Assembly: GCA_900759445.1 (NCBI GenBank)
Contig: CAAEVH010000058.1
Location: 1-64,000, forward strand
From: an uncultured Raoultella sp.
Lineage (GTDB): Bacteria > Pseudomonadota > Gammaproteobacteria > Enterobacterales > Enterobacteriaceae
Length of the DNA: 64,000 nucleotides
Reading direction: 5' to 3'
Positions 10,574-18,861 of this stretch are shown here, one piece after another. The first letter of the stretch is position 1; the number at the start of each line of letters is the position of its first letter. A program made the translations under genes and the position numbers. The notes below the pieces were generated by a model. It was not told the DNA's origin and did not search any database. It saw only the letters and a list, made by a program, of their open reading frames with translations.

Positions 10574-11857
10574 TTACTTATGCTGCATTAACGCCTGAAC
10601 CCGCTGCTGGCTGCGTTCCAGCACCACCGATGTCTCCTGCTTACCCACCGTCGCCTGATTGACCATTTCACTGAGGATCATGGAGCCGGTAATATCCCCC
10701 ATCCGCGTAAAGTTCTTCTCGCCGACCGATCCAAAGACCTGCATATTCGGGTACTGGGCAATCAGCTGTTCAGGGAGAGTTCCAAAGACTTTGACGGCAG
10801 GGTTGTCCTTCCAGCTGACGTTTTGCGCGGCGGCCTTCGTCACCGGCAGCATCGCCCCCGGCGACATCAATACCCAGTCAGCCGCGTTCTGCGCCTGTCC
10901 CATAAAGCTGACAAATTTTTCGGCGGCTTTCGTTTCTGCCTCAGTCTGACCGGCTGTGAGCGTTAATGATGTGATAACGCCAAATACGGCAGGTGATTTT
11001 TCGCTCGGCACGACAAAGCCTAAATCCGCCAGCGAACCATCCTGATAAATCGCTGGCAGGATATAGGTCGAATAGACCGCCATCGGCGCGGTGCCGTTCA
11101 TAAAGGCGTCTTTGATCTCTGTTACGTTGTTCGAGCCGGGCATGGTATAGCGGGCCAGTTCGCGATAATAGTTCAGCGAGGCCTGCATTTCTGCTGAGTT
11201 AACCGTGATGTCGCCGTTTGCGTTGAACACATTAGCACCGTTTGAAAGTGCGAACTGAGAGAAGGTTTGTTCGCTCATGACGCTTTCAGCCGTCGGCAGC
11301 GCGATGCCATATTTTTTACTGGTGCTGTCGGTCAGCCTGCGTGCCGCTTCCAGCAGCTGCGTCCAGTTTTTGGGTTCGTCGATTCCTGCTTTAGCCAGTA
11401 CCGATTTCCGATACCAGACCCCCTGCAGCCAGGCGCTGATCGGCACGCCGGTATAGGCCGTTCCGTCTTCGGTACGAACAATGCGCAGCACGCCGTCGTA
11501 GAAGGCGCTTTCACCTTGCCTGTCGATCAGCGTTTTCACCGCTTTGTGGTCGATAAGCTGCTCTTTATCCATGACTTTGGCATAGTCATGGCTGACCTCG
11601 ACGACCTCCGGCAGTGATCCTGAGCGGGCAAGGGTAATGATTTTGGTATTATAGGCATCCTCTTCGACGGGAACCTGCTTCACAATAATATCCGGATTCT
11701 CTTGCTGAAAGCGGTTAATGATCCCGGCAATGACGGTCTGGCGCTCCTGCTCAACGGCGGAGTGCATAAATTCGATGGTCACCTGCTGCGGTTTATCCTC
11801 ACAGCCTGAAAGCAAAACGGCGGTTATCAGCGCCAGCATTGTTTTTGGTATGTTCAT
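10574..11857 (-). CDS. ABC-type extracellular solute-binding lipoprotein (family 1)
   Basis: 427 aa. The N terminus is a lipoprotein signal with lipobox LLSGC (Cys at residue 19), so a periplasmic lipid-anchored protein. The rest reads as a family 1 (UgpB/MalE-like) carbohydrate-binding fold: a start like VTIEFMHSAVEQERQ, then INRFQQENPDI, WYRKSVLAKAGI, NWTQLLEAA and a late MSPGAMLPV segment. It is last in a reverse-strand operon after a LacI regulator and an ADP-ribosylglycohydrolase-like gene. AAAGGA precedes the chosen start. No permease or ATP-binding partner is nearby, so it must work with components encoded elsewhere, or act only as a binding protein. The ligand is unknown; a sugar or glycoside is an inference. 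Confidence 0.8.
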   Translation of the reverse strand: MNIPKTMLALITAVLLSGCEDKPQQVTIEFMHSAVEQERQTVIAGIINRFQQENPDIIVKQVPVEEDAYNTKIITLARSGSLPEVVEVSHDYAKVMDKEQLIDHKAVKTLIDRQGESAFYDGVLRIVRTEDGTAYTGVPISAWLQGVWYRKSVLAKAGIDEPKNWTQLLEAARRLTDSTSKKYGIALPTAESVMSEQTFSQFALSNGANVFNANGDITVNSAEMQASLNYYRELARYTMPGSNNVTEIKDAFMNGTAPMAVYSTYILPAIYQDGSLADLGFVVPSEKSPAVFGVITSLTLTAGQTEAETKAAEKFVSFMGQAQNAADWVLMSPGAMLPVTKAAAQNVSWKDNPAVKVFGTLPEQLIAQYPNMQVFGSVGEKNFTRMGDITGSMILSEMVNQATVGKQETSVVLERSQQRVQALMQHK

Positions 11858-11890
11858 TTTTAATCCTTTGTTGTCGTCCATTTCCGTTAA

Positions 11891-13999
11891 TTAACAACTG
11901 GCACTGATATGGATAGCGTCCGTCGACAGCGCACCTGCACAAATCAGTAAACCGATCCCGCCATCCATCAAGGCTTCGTGTTCAGCGTCCTCCACGTGCA
12001 CCGTTTTACCGTCAACGGTCGCGGTGATAATCTGCCCGTTGACGCTGATATCGAACGACACAGGGCGCTCGTACACGTCGGACAAAGCCGCTTCTGCCAG
12101 AATTTTGGTGCTGGTGTCGCGCACGCGGACGATCTGTAATTTTCCGTCGCGCAGGATGCGTGCGGCGTAATAGCGCCTCATCCCCTGCACCCGAAAAGCC
12201 AGACCGCCGTACTCCCCTGAATGCAGCGTAATGTCACTCTGAACGCGGTAGTTATCCCACTGCCGCGTTCCGTGAATAATCAATCCCTCGTCGTACTCTT
12301 TGGAGATGCGAAAGCTGGTGGGATAGTGGCGTGAAAAGAGATCCACGCCGTTTACCCAGGCTCGCCACCAAAAATTAGTTTCCCCTGTGGGTTTACGCAG
12401 GGTCAGCTCAGGTGCGCCGTCCCAGCGCATACTGTCGATGAGCAGGCGACCGCGGGCAACGCGGGCATCGGTGCTGATTGTTACGCCAATCTCGCCGATC
12501 GGTTGGCCCTGGCAGTCCGGGAGATCCAACGCCAGCGTTAGCGATTCACCCGGGGCTATGCTCTGCGCGTCGCCGTACTGGGGTGTCAACTGATTGTTGT
12601 CATCATAAACCCGGTAGCAGAGCCGCACGTTTAACGCGGATGTGTTATCCGGTGGCGCAATCAGGGTGGCCTGAAGACGCTGGCCTGGGTAGATAAGTGG
12701 GGTAGCCATTAAATCGTAGCTGCGCATTTCCACGATTTCAGGCGGGGTAAAGGTTTGCGTGGTCACGCTGGCATGAAGTCCGGGCGCAAGATGGCGATAG
12801 TGCAGACTCAACATCTGCCGCCCCAGGTGCGCCTCATTCTTAACCTCAACCGCGGCCGCATTTTCTTCATTAAGCCAGCGGAAACCCTGCACGCTGCCCG
12901 GTAGTGAGAAATGGTACTGCGCGCCGGATTTTTTGGCTGCAGGGCGCGGCTGACCGGCAATCTGGTGTCCCAGACCGACCAGGTAATCGGTGATCCGCAC
13001 GGCGTTGTTTATGGAGAACCCCCCGTCGGCTGAGGAGATCAGCATTCTGTCCGCCAGCGGCCCGCGCCAGTCCGGGCCTGCGTCAATACCCTGGAGTCCC
13101 AGCATAATGCCGGACAGACAGCCGACATTCCCCGCATTGCAGTCAGTGTCCCATCCTGACGTATTGACAATGCACTGGGCCTGCTGGAAGTCGTCCGGCG
13201 CATAAAGGATCGCCATAATCATCAGCGCATGATTAGGGATGATGTGACAATTGCTGGGATATTTGTGATAGCCATAGTTGTCGTCGATTCGCTGGCGGGT
13301 CGTCTGCCAGTCGTTATCTTCCCGTCGCCAGCGACGGATATCGCCAACCAGCTGGGCTATTTGCGACTCTGCCGGGATCACGGATAGTCCAACGTCAATA
13401 AGCTGTTCGATCTCCTGGCAAATAAAGGCCTGTGATTCCATCGCCGCCCAGAGCATAGCGGCATACACCGCTTCACCGTCATGGCTCACGCTGGCGGCAT
13501 TTTTGGCAAGTTCTGCCGCCAGACGGGGTTGTCCCGGTGCGACAAGCGCCCAGCTATCAATAAAGATTTGTGCGCCAATCTGTTCGGCAATCGTTTTCCC
13601 GTTGGTCGCAATGGCTCCGCTTAGCGGAGCCGGAATGCCTTTTTTGAGATTCAGCCAGGCGGTGTGTTCCGTCGAATTACCGTTGCCGCCCCACCAGAGG
13701 ATGGTGCGCTTATCAATGATGTAATTAAGCCAGCAGTGCCCCATCTGTTCCGCGCTCAGATCCGGCGGCAGGGCATAATCTTCCAGTGCGCGGATAAAGG
13801 TAAAGGTTCCGGCGACATCATCGTCGGTGACAACCAGCGGACGCTTAAATTTTTCGTGGACGTAATACTGGATTGGCCCCAGCTCCTGCATAATTTTTTC
13901 GTAGGTCCACCCTTCAAAAGGGCGGCCAAGGTAGACGCCGATTAATTTCCCTAACACCCCTGCATAAACGCGCGACTCATAATCTGAAGGCAATTCCAT
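11891..13999 (-). CDS. ADP-ribosylglycohydrolase-fold protein with C-terminal beta-rich domain
   Basis: 702 aa with no signal peptide, so probably cytosolic. Residues 1-345 read as an ADP-ribosylglycohydrolase (DraG/ARH) fold. The metal-binding acidic motif VTDDDVAGT is at about 57-65, a histidine motif SVSHDGEAV at 170-178, and the C-terminal metal motif GWDTDCNAGNVG at 282-293, matching the usual GGDTDT-type segment. Residues 370-702 are beta-rich; the last 130 (GGLAFRVQG, YYAARI, DGKLQIVRV, GGIGLLI) resemble a concanavalin-like jelly-roll of glycoside-processing proteins. It lies between a LacI regulator (34-nt gap) and a solute-binding lipoprotein (33-nt gap). I infer hydrolysis of an N- or O-glycoside, perhaps ribosyl. 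The true substrate is unknown. Confidence 0.75.
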   Translation of the reverse strand: MELPSDYESRVYAGVLGKLIGVYLGRPFEGWTYEKIMQELGPIQYYVHEKFKRPLVVTDDDVAGTFTFIRALEDYALPPDLSAEQMGHCWLNYIIDKRTILWWGGNGNSTEHTAWLNLKKGIPAPLSGAIATNGKTIAEQIGAQIFIDSWALVAPGQPRLAAELAKNAASVSHDGEAVYAAMLWAAMESQAFICQEIEQLIDVGLSVIPAESQIAQLVGDIRRWRREDNDWQTTRQRIDDNYGYHKYPSNCHIIPNHALMIMAILYAPDDFQQAQCIVNTSGWDTDCNAGNVGCLSGIMLGLQGIDAGPDWRGPLADRMLISSADGGFSINNAVRITDYLVGLGHQIAGQPRPAAKKSGAQYHFSLPGSVQGFRWLNEENAAAVEVKNEAHLGRQMLSLHYRHLAPGLHASVTTQTFTPPEIVEMRSYDLMATPLIYPGQRLQATLIAPPDNTSALNVRLCYRVYDDNNQLTPQYGDAQSIAPGESLTLALDLPDCQGQPIGEIGVTISTDARVARGRLLIDSMRWDGAPELTLRKPTGETNFWWRAWVNGVDLFSRHYPTSFRISKEYDEGLIIHGTRQWDNYRVQSDITLHSGEYGGLAFRVQGMRRYYAARILRDGKLQIVRVRDTSTKILAEAALSDVYERPVSFDISVNGQIITATVDGKTVHVEDAEHEALMDGGIGLLICAGALSTDAIHISASC

Positions 14000-14033
14000 C
14001 TGTTTGATCCTTGTGTGGTGTTTTATCAGCCGT

Positions 14034-15035
14034 TCAGGCGGATTCTCTTTTTACCAGGCCCCAGGGCATTTCAGTGGTGCTGCCCTGGAGCTGTGCGGTG
14101 ATATCAGTTTGCGCCAGGAGGAGGGCGGCCGCTTTTTGCCCAAGCTGCTCCGGGTACTGGGCGATAGTAGTCAGGGAAGGGGTCACCAGCCCGGCGGCGG
14201 GAATATCATCGAACCCCATCACCGCAAGCTGCTCCGGGATAGTGATGCCTTTCTCCCTTGCGGCACGCATCACGCCGATAGCCATTAAATCGTTGGCGGC
14301 GAAAATCGCATCCGGGAGCGTGCCGTCATTAATCAGCTGCATCGCGATCTGATAGCCGCTCTGTTCGTTAAAACCTGGCAGAATTTTGATGCGCGGAAGG
14401 CGGCCGGCCTGGGTCATCGCCTGGCGATATCCTTCCACTCTGGCAGGCTCAGGACCGCCAGCGCTGGCGATCATCGTGATATTTTGGTGCCCCTGTGCCA
14501 GCAGATATTCGACGGCGCTGCGCGCGGCAGCGGCGTTGTCGATATAAACATTATGCAGCGGTAGCGGGCCGCTTTTTTTCATCCTGGCTTCAATACGTGC
14601 AATCGGGATCCCTGCCTGAAGATACGGGGCAAAATCTTTCATCCCGACGTTAAAAAATGTCCCTACCACGGCGTCGACCCGCCCCTGCGCTGACCAGCGC
14701 AAAAAAAGCAGCTCTCTTTCCCGTAATCCATCGGTGCTGGCCACGATCGCATCGTAGTGATACCTATCCGTCACCGACTGGACACCACGGACGAGCGAGG
14801 CATAAAAAGGGTTGGCGATATCCGGCACGATGCAGGCGATCGACATGGTTTTATTGGTTTTCAGCGCTTGTGCAAAACGGTTCGGTATATATCCCAGCTG
14901 ATTAGCCGCTTGCTCAACCCGGATCACTGTCTCCTGTGGGTAGGTGTGATTTCCTTTGGTGAGTACCACGGATACCACCGCCTGTGAAACGCCAGCCAGG
15001 GCCGCGACGTCTTTCTGTGTGATGCGTTTTGTCAT
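14034..15035 (-). CDS. LacI-family transcriptional regulator
   Basis: 333 aa. The N-terminal LacI helix-turn-helix (TQKDVAALAGVSQAVVSVVL) is followed by a hinge, then a periplasmic-binding-protein-like effector domain (SIACIVPDIANPFYASLVRGV, IFAANDLMAIGV, VMGFDDIPAAG), with the usual length for the family. It is the first gene of the reverse-strand operon with the ADP-ribosylglycohydrolase-like and binding-lipoprotein genes. A perfect 12-bp palindrome lies 13 bp before its start and is a likely self-operator. The effector is unknown, presumably the ligand or product handled by the two downstream genes. Confidence 0.88.
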   Translation of the reverse strand: MTKRITQKDVAALAGVSQAVVSVVLTKGNHTYPQETVIRVEQAANQLGYIPNRFAQALKTNKTMSIACIVPDIANPFYASLVRGVQSVTDRYHYDAIVASTDGLRERELLFLRWSAQGRVDAVVGTFFNVGMKDFAPYLQAGIPIARIEARMKKSGPLPLHNVYIDNAAAARSAVEYLLAQGHQNITMIASAGGPEPARVEGYRQAMTQAGRLPRIKILPGFNEQSGYQIAMQLINDGTLPDAIFAANDLMAIGVMRAAREKGITIPEQLAVMGFDDIPAAGLVTPSLTTIAQYPEQLGQKAAALLLAQTDITAQLQGSTTEMPWGLVKRESA

Positions 15036-15047
15036 TTATTTATCAAC

Positions 15048-15059
15048 TTATACGTATAA
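15048..15059. promoter_or_regulatory. candidate operator TTATACGTATAA of the LacI-family regulator
   Basis: A perfect 12-bp palindrome with a central CG, the usual centre of LacI/GalR operators, 13 bp upstream of the regulator's ATG. Its position would block transcription or translation of the operon. The assignment is inferred. Confidence 0.5.
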
Positions 15060-15530
15060 CCTGCATCTTTGAATAATGGGACACCCGGTAGCTGTCAATA
15101 AAAACCTTATAAAGTGAGTGTATTTGTGTGGAAAATCCGAGGACGGTCACATCAACGACGGAGAGTGAATTCAGGAGTTCAAACGTTCTGTTTGCAGAGC
15201 GAATTAATGACGCTCGAGAATTAATTTGTTTTGCGAATGCAAAGACAATTATTAGGGGTGGAATTATATATATAATAATAAAATTGAAGATATCTATATG
15301 TATATAAAGTGTTTTTTCTTGTTTTTGTGAATTTTTTTACTCCCAAAGCAAAATGTAACAGAAAACAAGAAAATATGTGCGGTTGCTCATACTATTACAT
15401 ACTCGTTACAGAAAGAGATTGATAATTCGCGTCGCGAAAAATAGTCTATTCATTGTAGTCACTGAGGTTTTCTCAGCGCTACTTTATTTAATTTTTGTTT
15501 TTTCGCTGTCCGCTTTTGTCGGCAGCATTT
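15060..15530. other. AT-rich intergenic region between LacI-family operon and chiP
   Basis: A non-coding stretch with no convincing gene. It should hold the divergent promoters of the LacI-type operon and of chiPQ. It contains a direct repeat GAATTAAT (near 15200 and 15221), a NagC-like AT-rich block near 15220-15250 and the clear palindrome at 15426-15438. The segment 15255-15340 is very AT-rich. Confidence 0.6.
15426..15438. promoter_or_regulatory. NagC-type operator upstream of chiP
   Basis: TTCGCG-T-CGCGAA is a perfect inverted repeat flanked by ATAA and AAAT, the layout of strong NagC sites. E. coli chiP is repressed by NagC, so this probably links chitoporin synthesis to GlcNAc-6-P. 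Confidence 0.7.
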
Positions 15531-15653
15531 TATACCCAATGGATTTCGAGTTGTATCAAGGCGGAGACGCAGCGCGTGCGCTGTCCCCGAAGGGGCGAGG
15601 CCAAAGGCCGAGTAAAGCCAACACCGATGCAGCTTGAAAAACGAAGGGTTATA
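15531..15653. repeat. ERIC-like element with divergent core in the chiP leader
   Basis: About 123 bp with terminal inverted repeats: TATACCC...TTTCGAGTTGTATC on the left and GATGCAGCTTGAAA...GGGTTATA on the right. The ends match ERIC-type ends such as those at 3006-3132. The usual ERIC centre is replaced by several short hairpins: GCGCGTGCGC, CCCCGAAGGGG and GGCCAAAGGCC. The element ends one base before the ChiX target and 19 bases before the chiP start. Confidence 0.7.
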
Positions 15654-15665
15654 CGTCAAAGAGGA
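15654..15665 (+). promoter_or_regulatory. ChiX sRNA target and ribosome-binding site of chiP
   Basis: CGTCAAAGAGGA is complementary to the UCCUCUUUGACG part of the ChiX sRNA as I recall it. It includes the GAGGA Shine-Dalgarno seven bases before the ATG, so ChiX pairing would block translation of chiP as in E. coli and Salmonella. The chiX gene is not in this window. Confidence 0.75.
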
Positions 15666-15672
15666 TTAACAT

Positions 15673-17079
15673 ATGCGTACGTTTAGTGGCAAACGTAGTA
15701 CGCTGGCGCTGGCTATCGCCGGTATCACAGCAATCTCGGGTTTCGTTGTCGCTCCCCAGGTACACGCCGAAGGATTTATTGATGACTCAACCTTAACCGG
15801 CGGCATCTATTACTGGCAGCGTGAGCGTGACCGTAAAGATGTGACCGATCACGACAAATACAAAACCAACCTTTCTCACTCCACCTGGAACGCTAACCTC
15901 GACTTCCAGTCCGGTTATGCGGCTGATATGTTTGGTATTGATATCGCAGCATTTACCGCTATTGAAATGAACGAAAGTAGCGAAAGCGGCCATCCAAACG
16001 AAATTGCATTCTCGTCAAAAAATAAAGGCTATGATGAAGATTACTCCGGCGATAAGAGCGGAATTAGCCTTTATAAAGCAGCAGCCAAATTTAAATTCGG
16101 CCCAACCTGGGCGCGCGCTGGTTACATTCAACCAACCGGACAGACTCTGTTGGCTCCGCACTGGAGCTTTATGCCAGGTACCTATCAGGGTGCTGAAGCC
16201 GGAGCCAACTTCGACTATGGTGATGCTGGTGCACTGAGCTTCTCCTATATGTGGGCCAACGAATATAAAGCACCATGGCACACTGAAGTCGATAAATTCT
16301 ATCAGGCTGATAAAAAGACCAGCGTAGATTATCTGCACTCAATCGGCGCGAAATATGACTTCAAAAATAACCTGTTGCTGGAAGCCGCATTTGGTCAGTC
16401 TGAAGGCTACGTCGATCAGTACTTCGCAAAAGCCAGCTATAAATTCGATTTAGGCGGTAACCCGTTTACCACCAGCTACCAGTTCTACGGTGCGCGCGAC
16501 AAAGTTGATGATCGCACCGTGAACGATATTTATGACGGTACGGCCTGGCTGCAGGCGCTGACCTTTGGCTACAAAGTGGCGGAAGTGGTTGACCTGCGTC
16601 TGGAAGGGACCTGGGTTAAAGCGGACGGGCAGCAGGGGTACTTCCTGCAGCGTATGACCCCGACCTACGCCTCATCAAACGGTCGCCTGGATATCTGGTG
16701 GGATAACCGTTCCGACTTCAACGCCAACGGCGAAAAGGCTGTCTTCTTCGGCGCAATGTATGACCTGAAGAACTGGAATTTGCCGGGCTGGGCAGTGGGC
16801 GCGTCCTACGTTTACGCATGGGATGCCAAGCCATCAACCTGGCAGATCAATCCGGATGCGTACTACGACAAAAACCGGACTATCGAAGAATCTTCTTACA
16901 GCCTGGATGCGGTCTATACCCTGCAAGAGGGGCGTGCGAAGGGCACCATGTTTAAACTGCACTTCACCCAGTACGACAACCATTCAGACATTCCGAGCTG
17001 GGGCGGTGGTTACGGCAACATCTTCCAGGATGAGCGCGACGTGAAATTCATCGTTATTGCTCCGTTCACCATCTTCTAA
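15673..17079 (+). CDS. chiP: chitoporin (outer-membrane chitooligosaccharide porin)
   Basis: 468 aa, the same length as E. coli ChiP (YbfM), of the OprD-type porin family. A signal peptide ([10 protein letters not shown] ... VHAEG, cleaved near residue 33) is followed by alternating beta strands and a C-terminal aromatic residue (APFTIF), the outer-membrane signature. It passes chitobiose and related oligomers into the periplasm, feeding NagE and the chb system. It is co-transcribed with chiQ (49-nt gap). A NagC operator and a ChiX site lie upstream, with an ERIC-like element inserted in the leader. Confidence 0.96.
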   Translation: MRTFSGKRSTLALAIAGITAISGFVVAPQVHAEGFIDDSTLTGGIYYWQRERDRKDVTDHDKYKTNLSHSTWNANLDFQSGYAADMFGIDIAAFTAIEMNESSESGHPNEIAFSSKNKGYDEDYSGDKSGISLYKAAAKFKFGPTWARAGYIQPTGQTLLAPHWSFMPGTYQGAEAGANFDYGDAGALSFSYMWANEYKAPWHTEVDKFYQADKKTSVDYLHSIGAKYDFKNNLLLEAAFGQSEGYVDQYFAKASYKFDLGGNPFTTSYQFYGARDKVDDRTVNDIYDGTAWLQALTFGYKVAEVVDLRLEGTWVKADGQQGYFLQRMTPTYASSNGRLDIWWDNRSDFNANGEKAVFFGAMYDLKNWNLPGWAVGASYVYAWDAKPSTWQINPDAYYDKNRTIEESSYSLDAVYTLQEGRAKGTMFKLHFTQYDNHSDIPSWGGGYGNIFQDERDVKFIVIAPFTIF

Positions 17080-17128
17080 TACCAACAGCGGCAGGCCGGG
17101 CGCCTGCCGCATCGTTGAGGAAAGTGCT

Positions 17129-17461
17129 ATGAAAAAACTGATACTCATCGCTGTTATGGCATCCGGGCTGGTGGCTTGCGCGCAATCCCCGGCACCAAAA
17201 GAAGACAGCCGTCTGAAAGAAGCCTACAGCGCGTGCATTACTACCGCGCAAGGATCGCCGGAGAAAATCGAAGCCTGCCAAAGCGTGTTGAATGTGCTGA
17301 AGAAAGAAAAGCAGCATCAGCAGTTTGCCAATGAAGAAAGCGTACGCGTACTGGATTATCAGCAATGCATCCAGGCTACGCGCACAGGTAATGGTCAGTC
17401 CGTTAATGCTGATTGCGACAAGGTCTGGCAGGAAATTCGTAGCAAGAATACTGCGCAGTAA
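17129..17461 (+). CDS. chiQ: chitoporin-associated lipoprotein ChiQ
   Basis: 110 aa (E. coli ChiQ/YbfN is of similar size). A lipoprotein signal with lipobox LVAC (Cys at about residue 17) is followed by a short, Gln/Lys-rich helical domain with four further cysteines. The ATG at 17129 is preceded by TTGAGGAAA. It is second in chiPQ. It probably sits at the inner face of the outer membrane; its biochemical role is unknown. Confidence 0.9.
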   Translation: MKKLILIAVMASGLVACAQSPAPKEDSRLKEAYSACITTAQGSPEKIEACQSVLNVLKKEKQHQQFANEESVRVLDYQQCIQATRTGNGQSVNADCDKVWQEIRSKNTAQ

Positions 17462-17480
17462 ATCGAAAAATGAAACAGAC

Positions 17481-17506
17481 AACGGGCGGAGAGTTTTCCG
17501 CCCGTT
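17481..17506. terminator. chiQ/tcuC convergent terminator
   Basis: AACGGGCGGA and TCCGCCCGTT form a strong stem with loop GAGTTT, with T residues after it in the forward direction. It lies between the convergent chiPQ and tcuC. Confidence 0.75.
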
Positions 17507-17512
17507 TGCATT

Positions 17513-18808
17513 TCAGGGTTTATATTCCACCGGTTGATAATTACGACTCAGCCGGACAAACAGCATTGCCGTGGCGGCGAGCCCGCAAAGTGCCGCACAC
17601 ATCAGCCACCACCCCGGTGAGCTTTTATCCCCGGTTAGCTGGACCAGCGCTGTGGATATGACTGGCGTAAGGCCGCCAAAAATCGCCGTGGCAAGACTGA
17701 ATGCCAGTGAAAAACCCACCGTACGCACATAGACAGGCATCACCTCGGTGAGTGCGGCGACCATTGCCCCGTTGTACATACCAAAAAAGAACGAGAACCA
17801 AAGCAGGACCAGCGTCATGCGCGTGAAATCTGGCGCGGCGGTGAGCCAGTGCATAACCGGCCAGGTGGTGATCAGTGCAAGGATGGTAATCCCCATCAAC
17901 ACCGGACGACGACCAATTCGGTCAGAAATCGCCCCGCCAATTGGCAGCCAGATAAAGTTAGAAATACCGACCAGCATGGTGACGATCAGGCTGTCGCGAG
18001 CGCTCAGGTGAAGTACAGCCCTACCATAGGTCGGTGTGTAAACGGTAATAAAGTAGAACGTCGTTGTGGTCATCGCCACCAGCAGCGTACCCGCAGCGAT
18101 GAGACGCCAGTTTTTGATGATGGTAGTAAAAATTTCCCTGGTGTCGGGACGGTGCGTACGTTGTAAAAAGGCGTCTGTTTCCTGAAGCGAGCGGCGGAGC
18201 ACAAAGATCAAAGGAATAATCATGCAACCAATAAAGAATGGAATACGCCAGCCCCATTCAGAGATCTCATCGTGTCCCAGGGTGGCGTTCAGGCCGTAAC
18301 CAATCAGAGCTGCCACCACAATGGCGACCTGTTGACTGGCGGACTGCCAACTGGTGTAGAAGCCTTTATTGCCAGGGGTGGCGATTTCAGAAAGATAAAC
18401 CGAGACGCCGCCCAGCTCCACCCCTGCAGAAAAGCCCTGTAATAATCGGCCGAGTAATACCAGGACAGGGGCCAGCAGACCAATACTGTGATAACCGGGT
18501 ACCAGGGCAATCAGCAGGGTACCGCAGCCCATAATCGCCAGCGTCACCATCAGTCCTTTACGGCGACCAATTCTGTCGATGTAAGCACCCAGCACTATTG
18601 CGCCAACAGGCCGCATTAAGAAACCTGAACCAAACACGGCGAAAGTTAACATTAGCCCGGCAAATTCACTCTCTGCAGGAAAGAAGGTCTTTGCGATATA
18701 GGTGGCGTAAAAACCGAACAGAAAAAAGTCAAACTGTTCGAGGAAATTACCGCTGGTTACCCGCAGTATTGCGCCGAAAGTTCCGGCGCGCGATGGTTGT
18801 TGTGTCAT
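17513..18808 (-). CDS. tcuC: tricarballylate transporter TcuC (MFS)
   Basis: 431 aa with about 12 hydrophobic segments, of the metabolite:H+ symporter family of MFS (the citrate/proline-betaine type). Visible MFS motifs are [13 protein letters not shown] in the 2-3 loop and [14 protein letters not shown] in the 8-9 loop. It is last in tcuABC, 53 nt after tcuB. In Salmonella TcuC is the proton-coupled tricarballylate uptake system; it is annotated here from the linkage to tcuA and tcuB. Confidence 0.88.
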   Translation of the reverse strand: MTQQPSRAGTFGAILRVTSGNFLEQFDFFLFGFYATYIAKTFFPAESEFAGLMLTFAVFGSGFLMRPVGAIVLGAYIDRIGRRKGLMVTLAIMGCGTLLIALVPGYHSIGLLAPVLVLLGRLLQGFSAGVELGGVSVYLSEIATPGNKGFYTSWQSASQQVAIVVAALIGYGLNATLGHDEISEWGWRIPFFIGCMIIPLIFVLRRSLQETDAFLQRTHRPDTREIFTTIIKNWRLIAAGTLLVAMTTTTFYFITVYTPTYGRAVLHLSARDSLIVTMLVGISNFIWLPIGGAISDRIGRRPVLMGITILALITTWPVMHWLTAAPDFTRMTLVLLWFSFFFGMYNGAMVAALTEVMPVYVRTVGFSLAFSLATAIFGGLTPVISTALVQLTGDKSSPGWWLMCAALCGLAATAMLFVRLSRNYQPVEYKP

Positions 18809-18861
18809 TGGGTTTGCTCCACTGTCTTATCATAATATTTATAGAGGTAAGAGTTTGCGGG

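Noticed and set aside
10574..15060. Toxin-antitoxin or phage-defence island based on the ADP-ribosylglycohydrolase fold
   Set aside because: No partner ADP-ribosyltransferase, nuclease or defence gene is nearby; a LacI regulator and a sugar-type binding protein fit a catabolic operon better.
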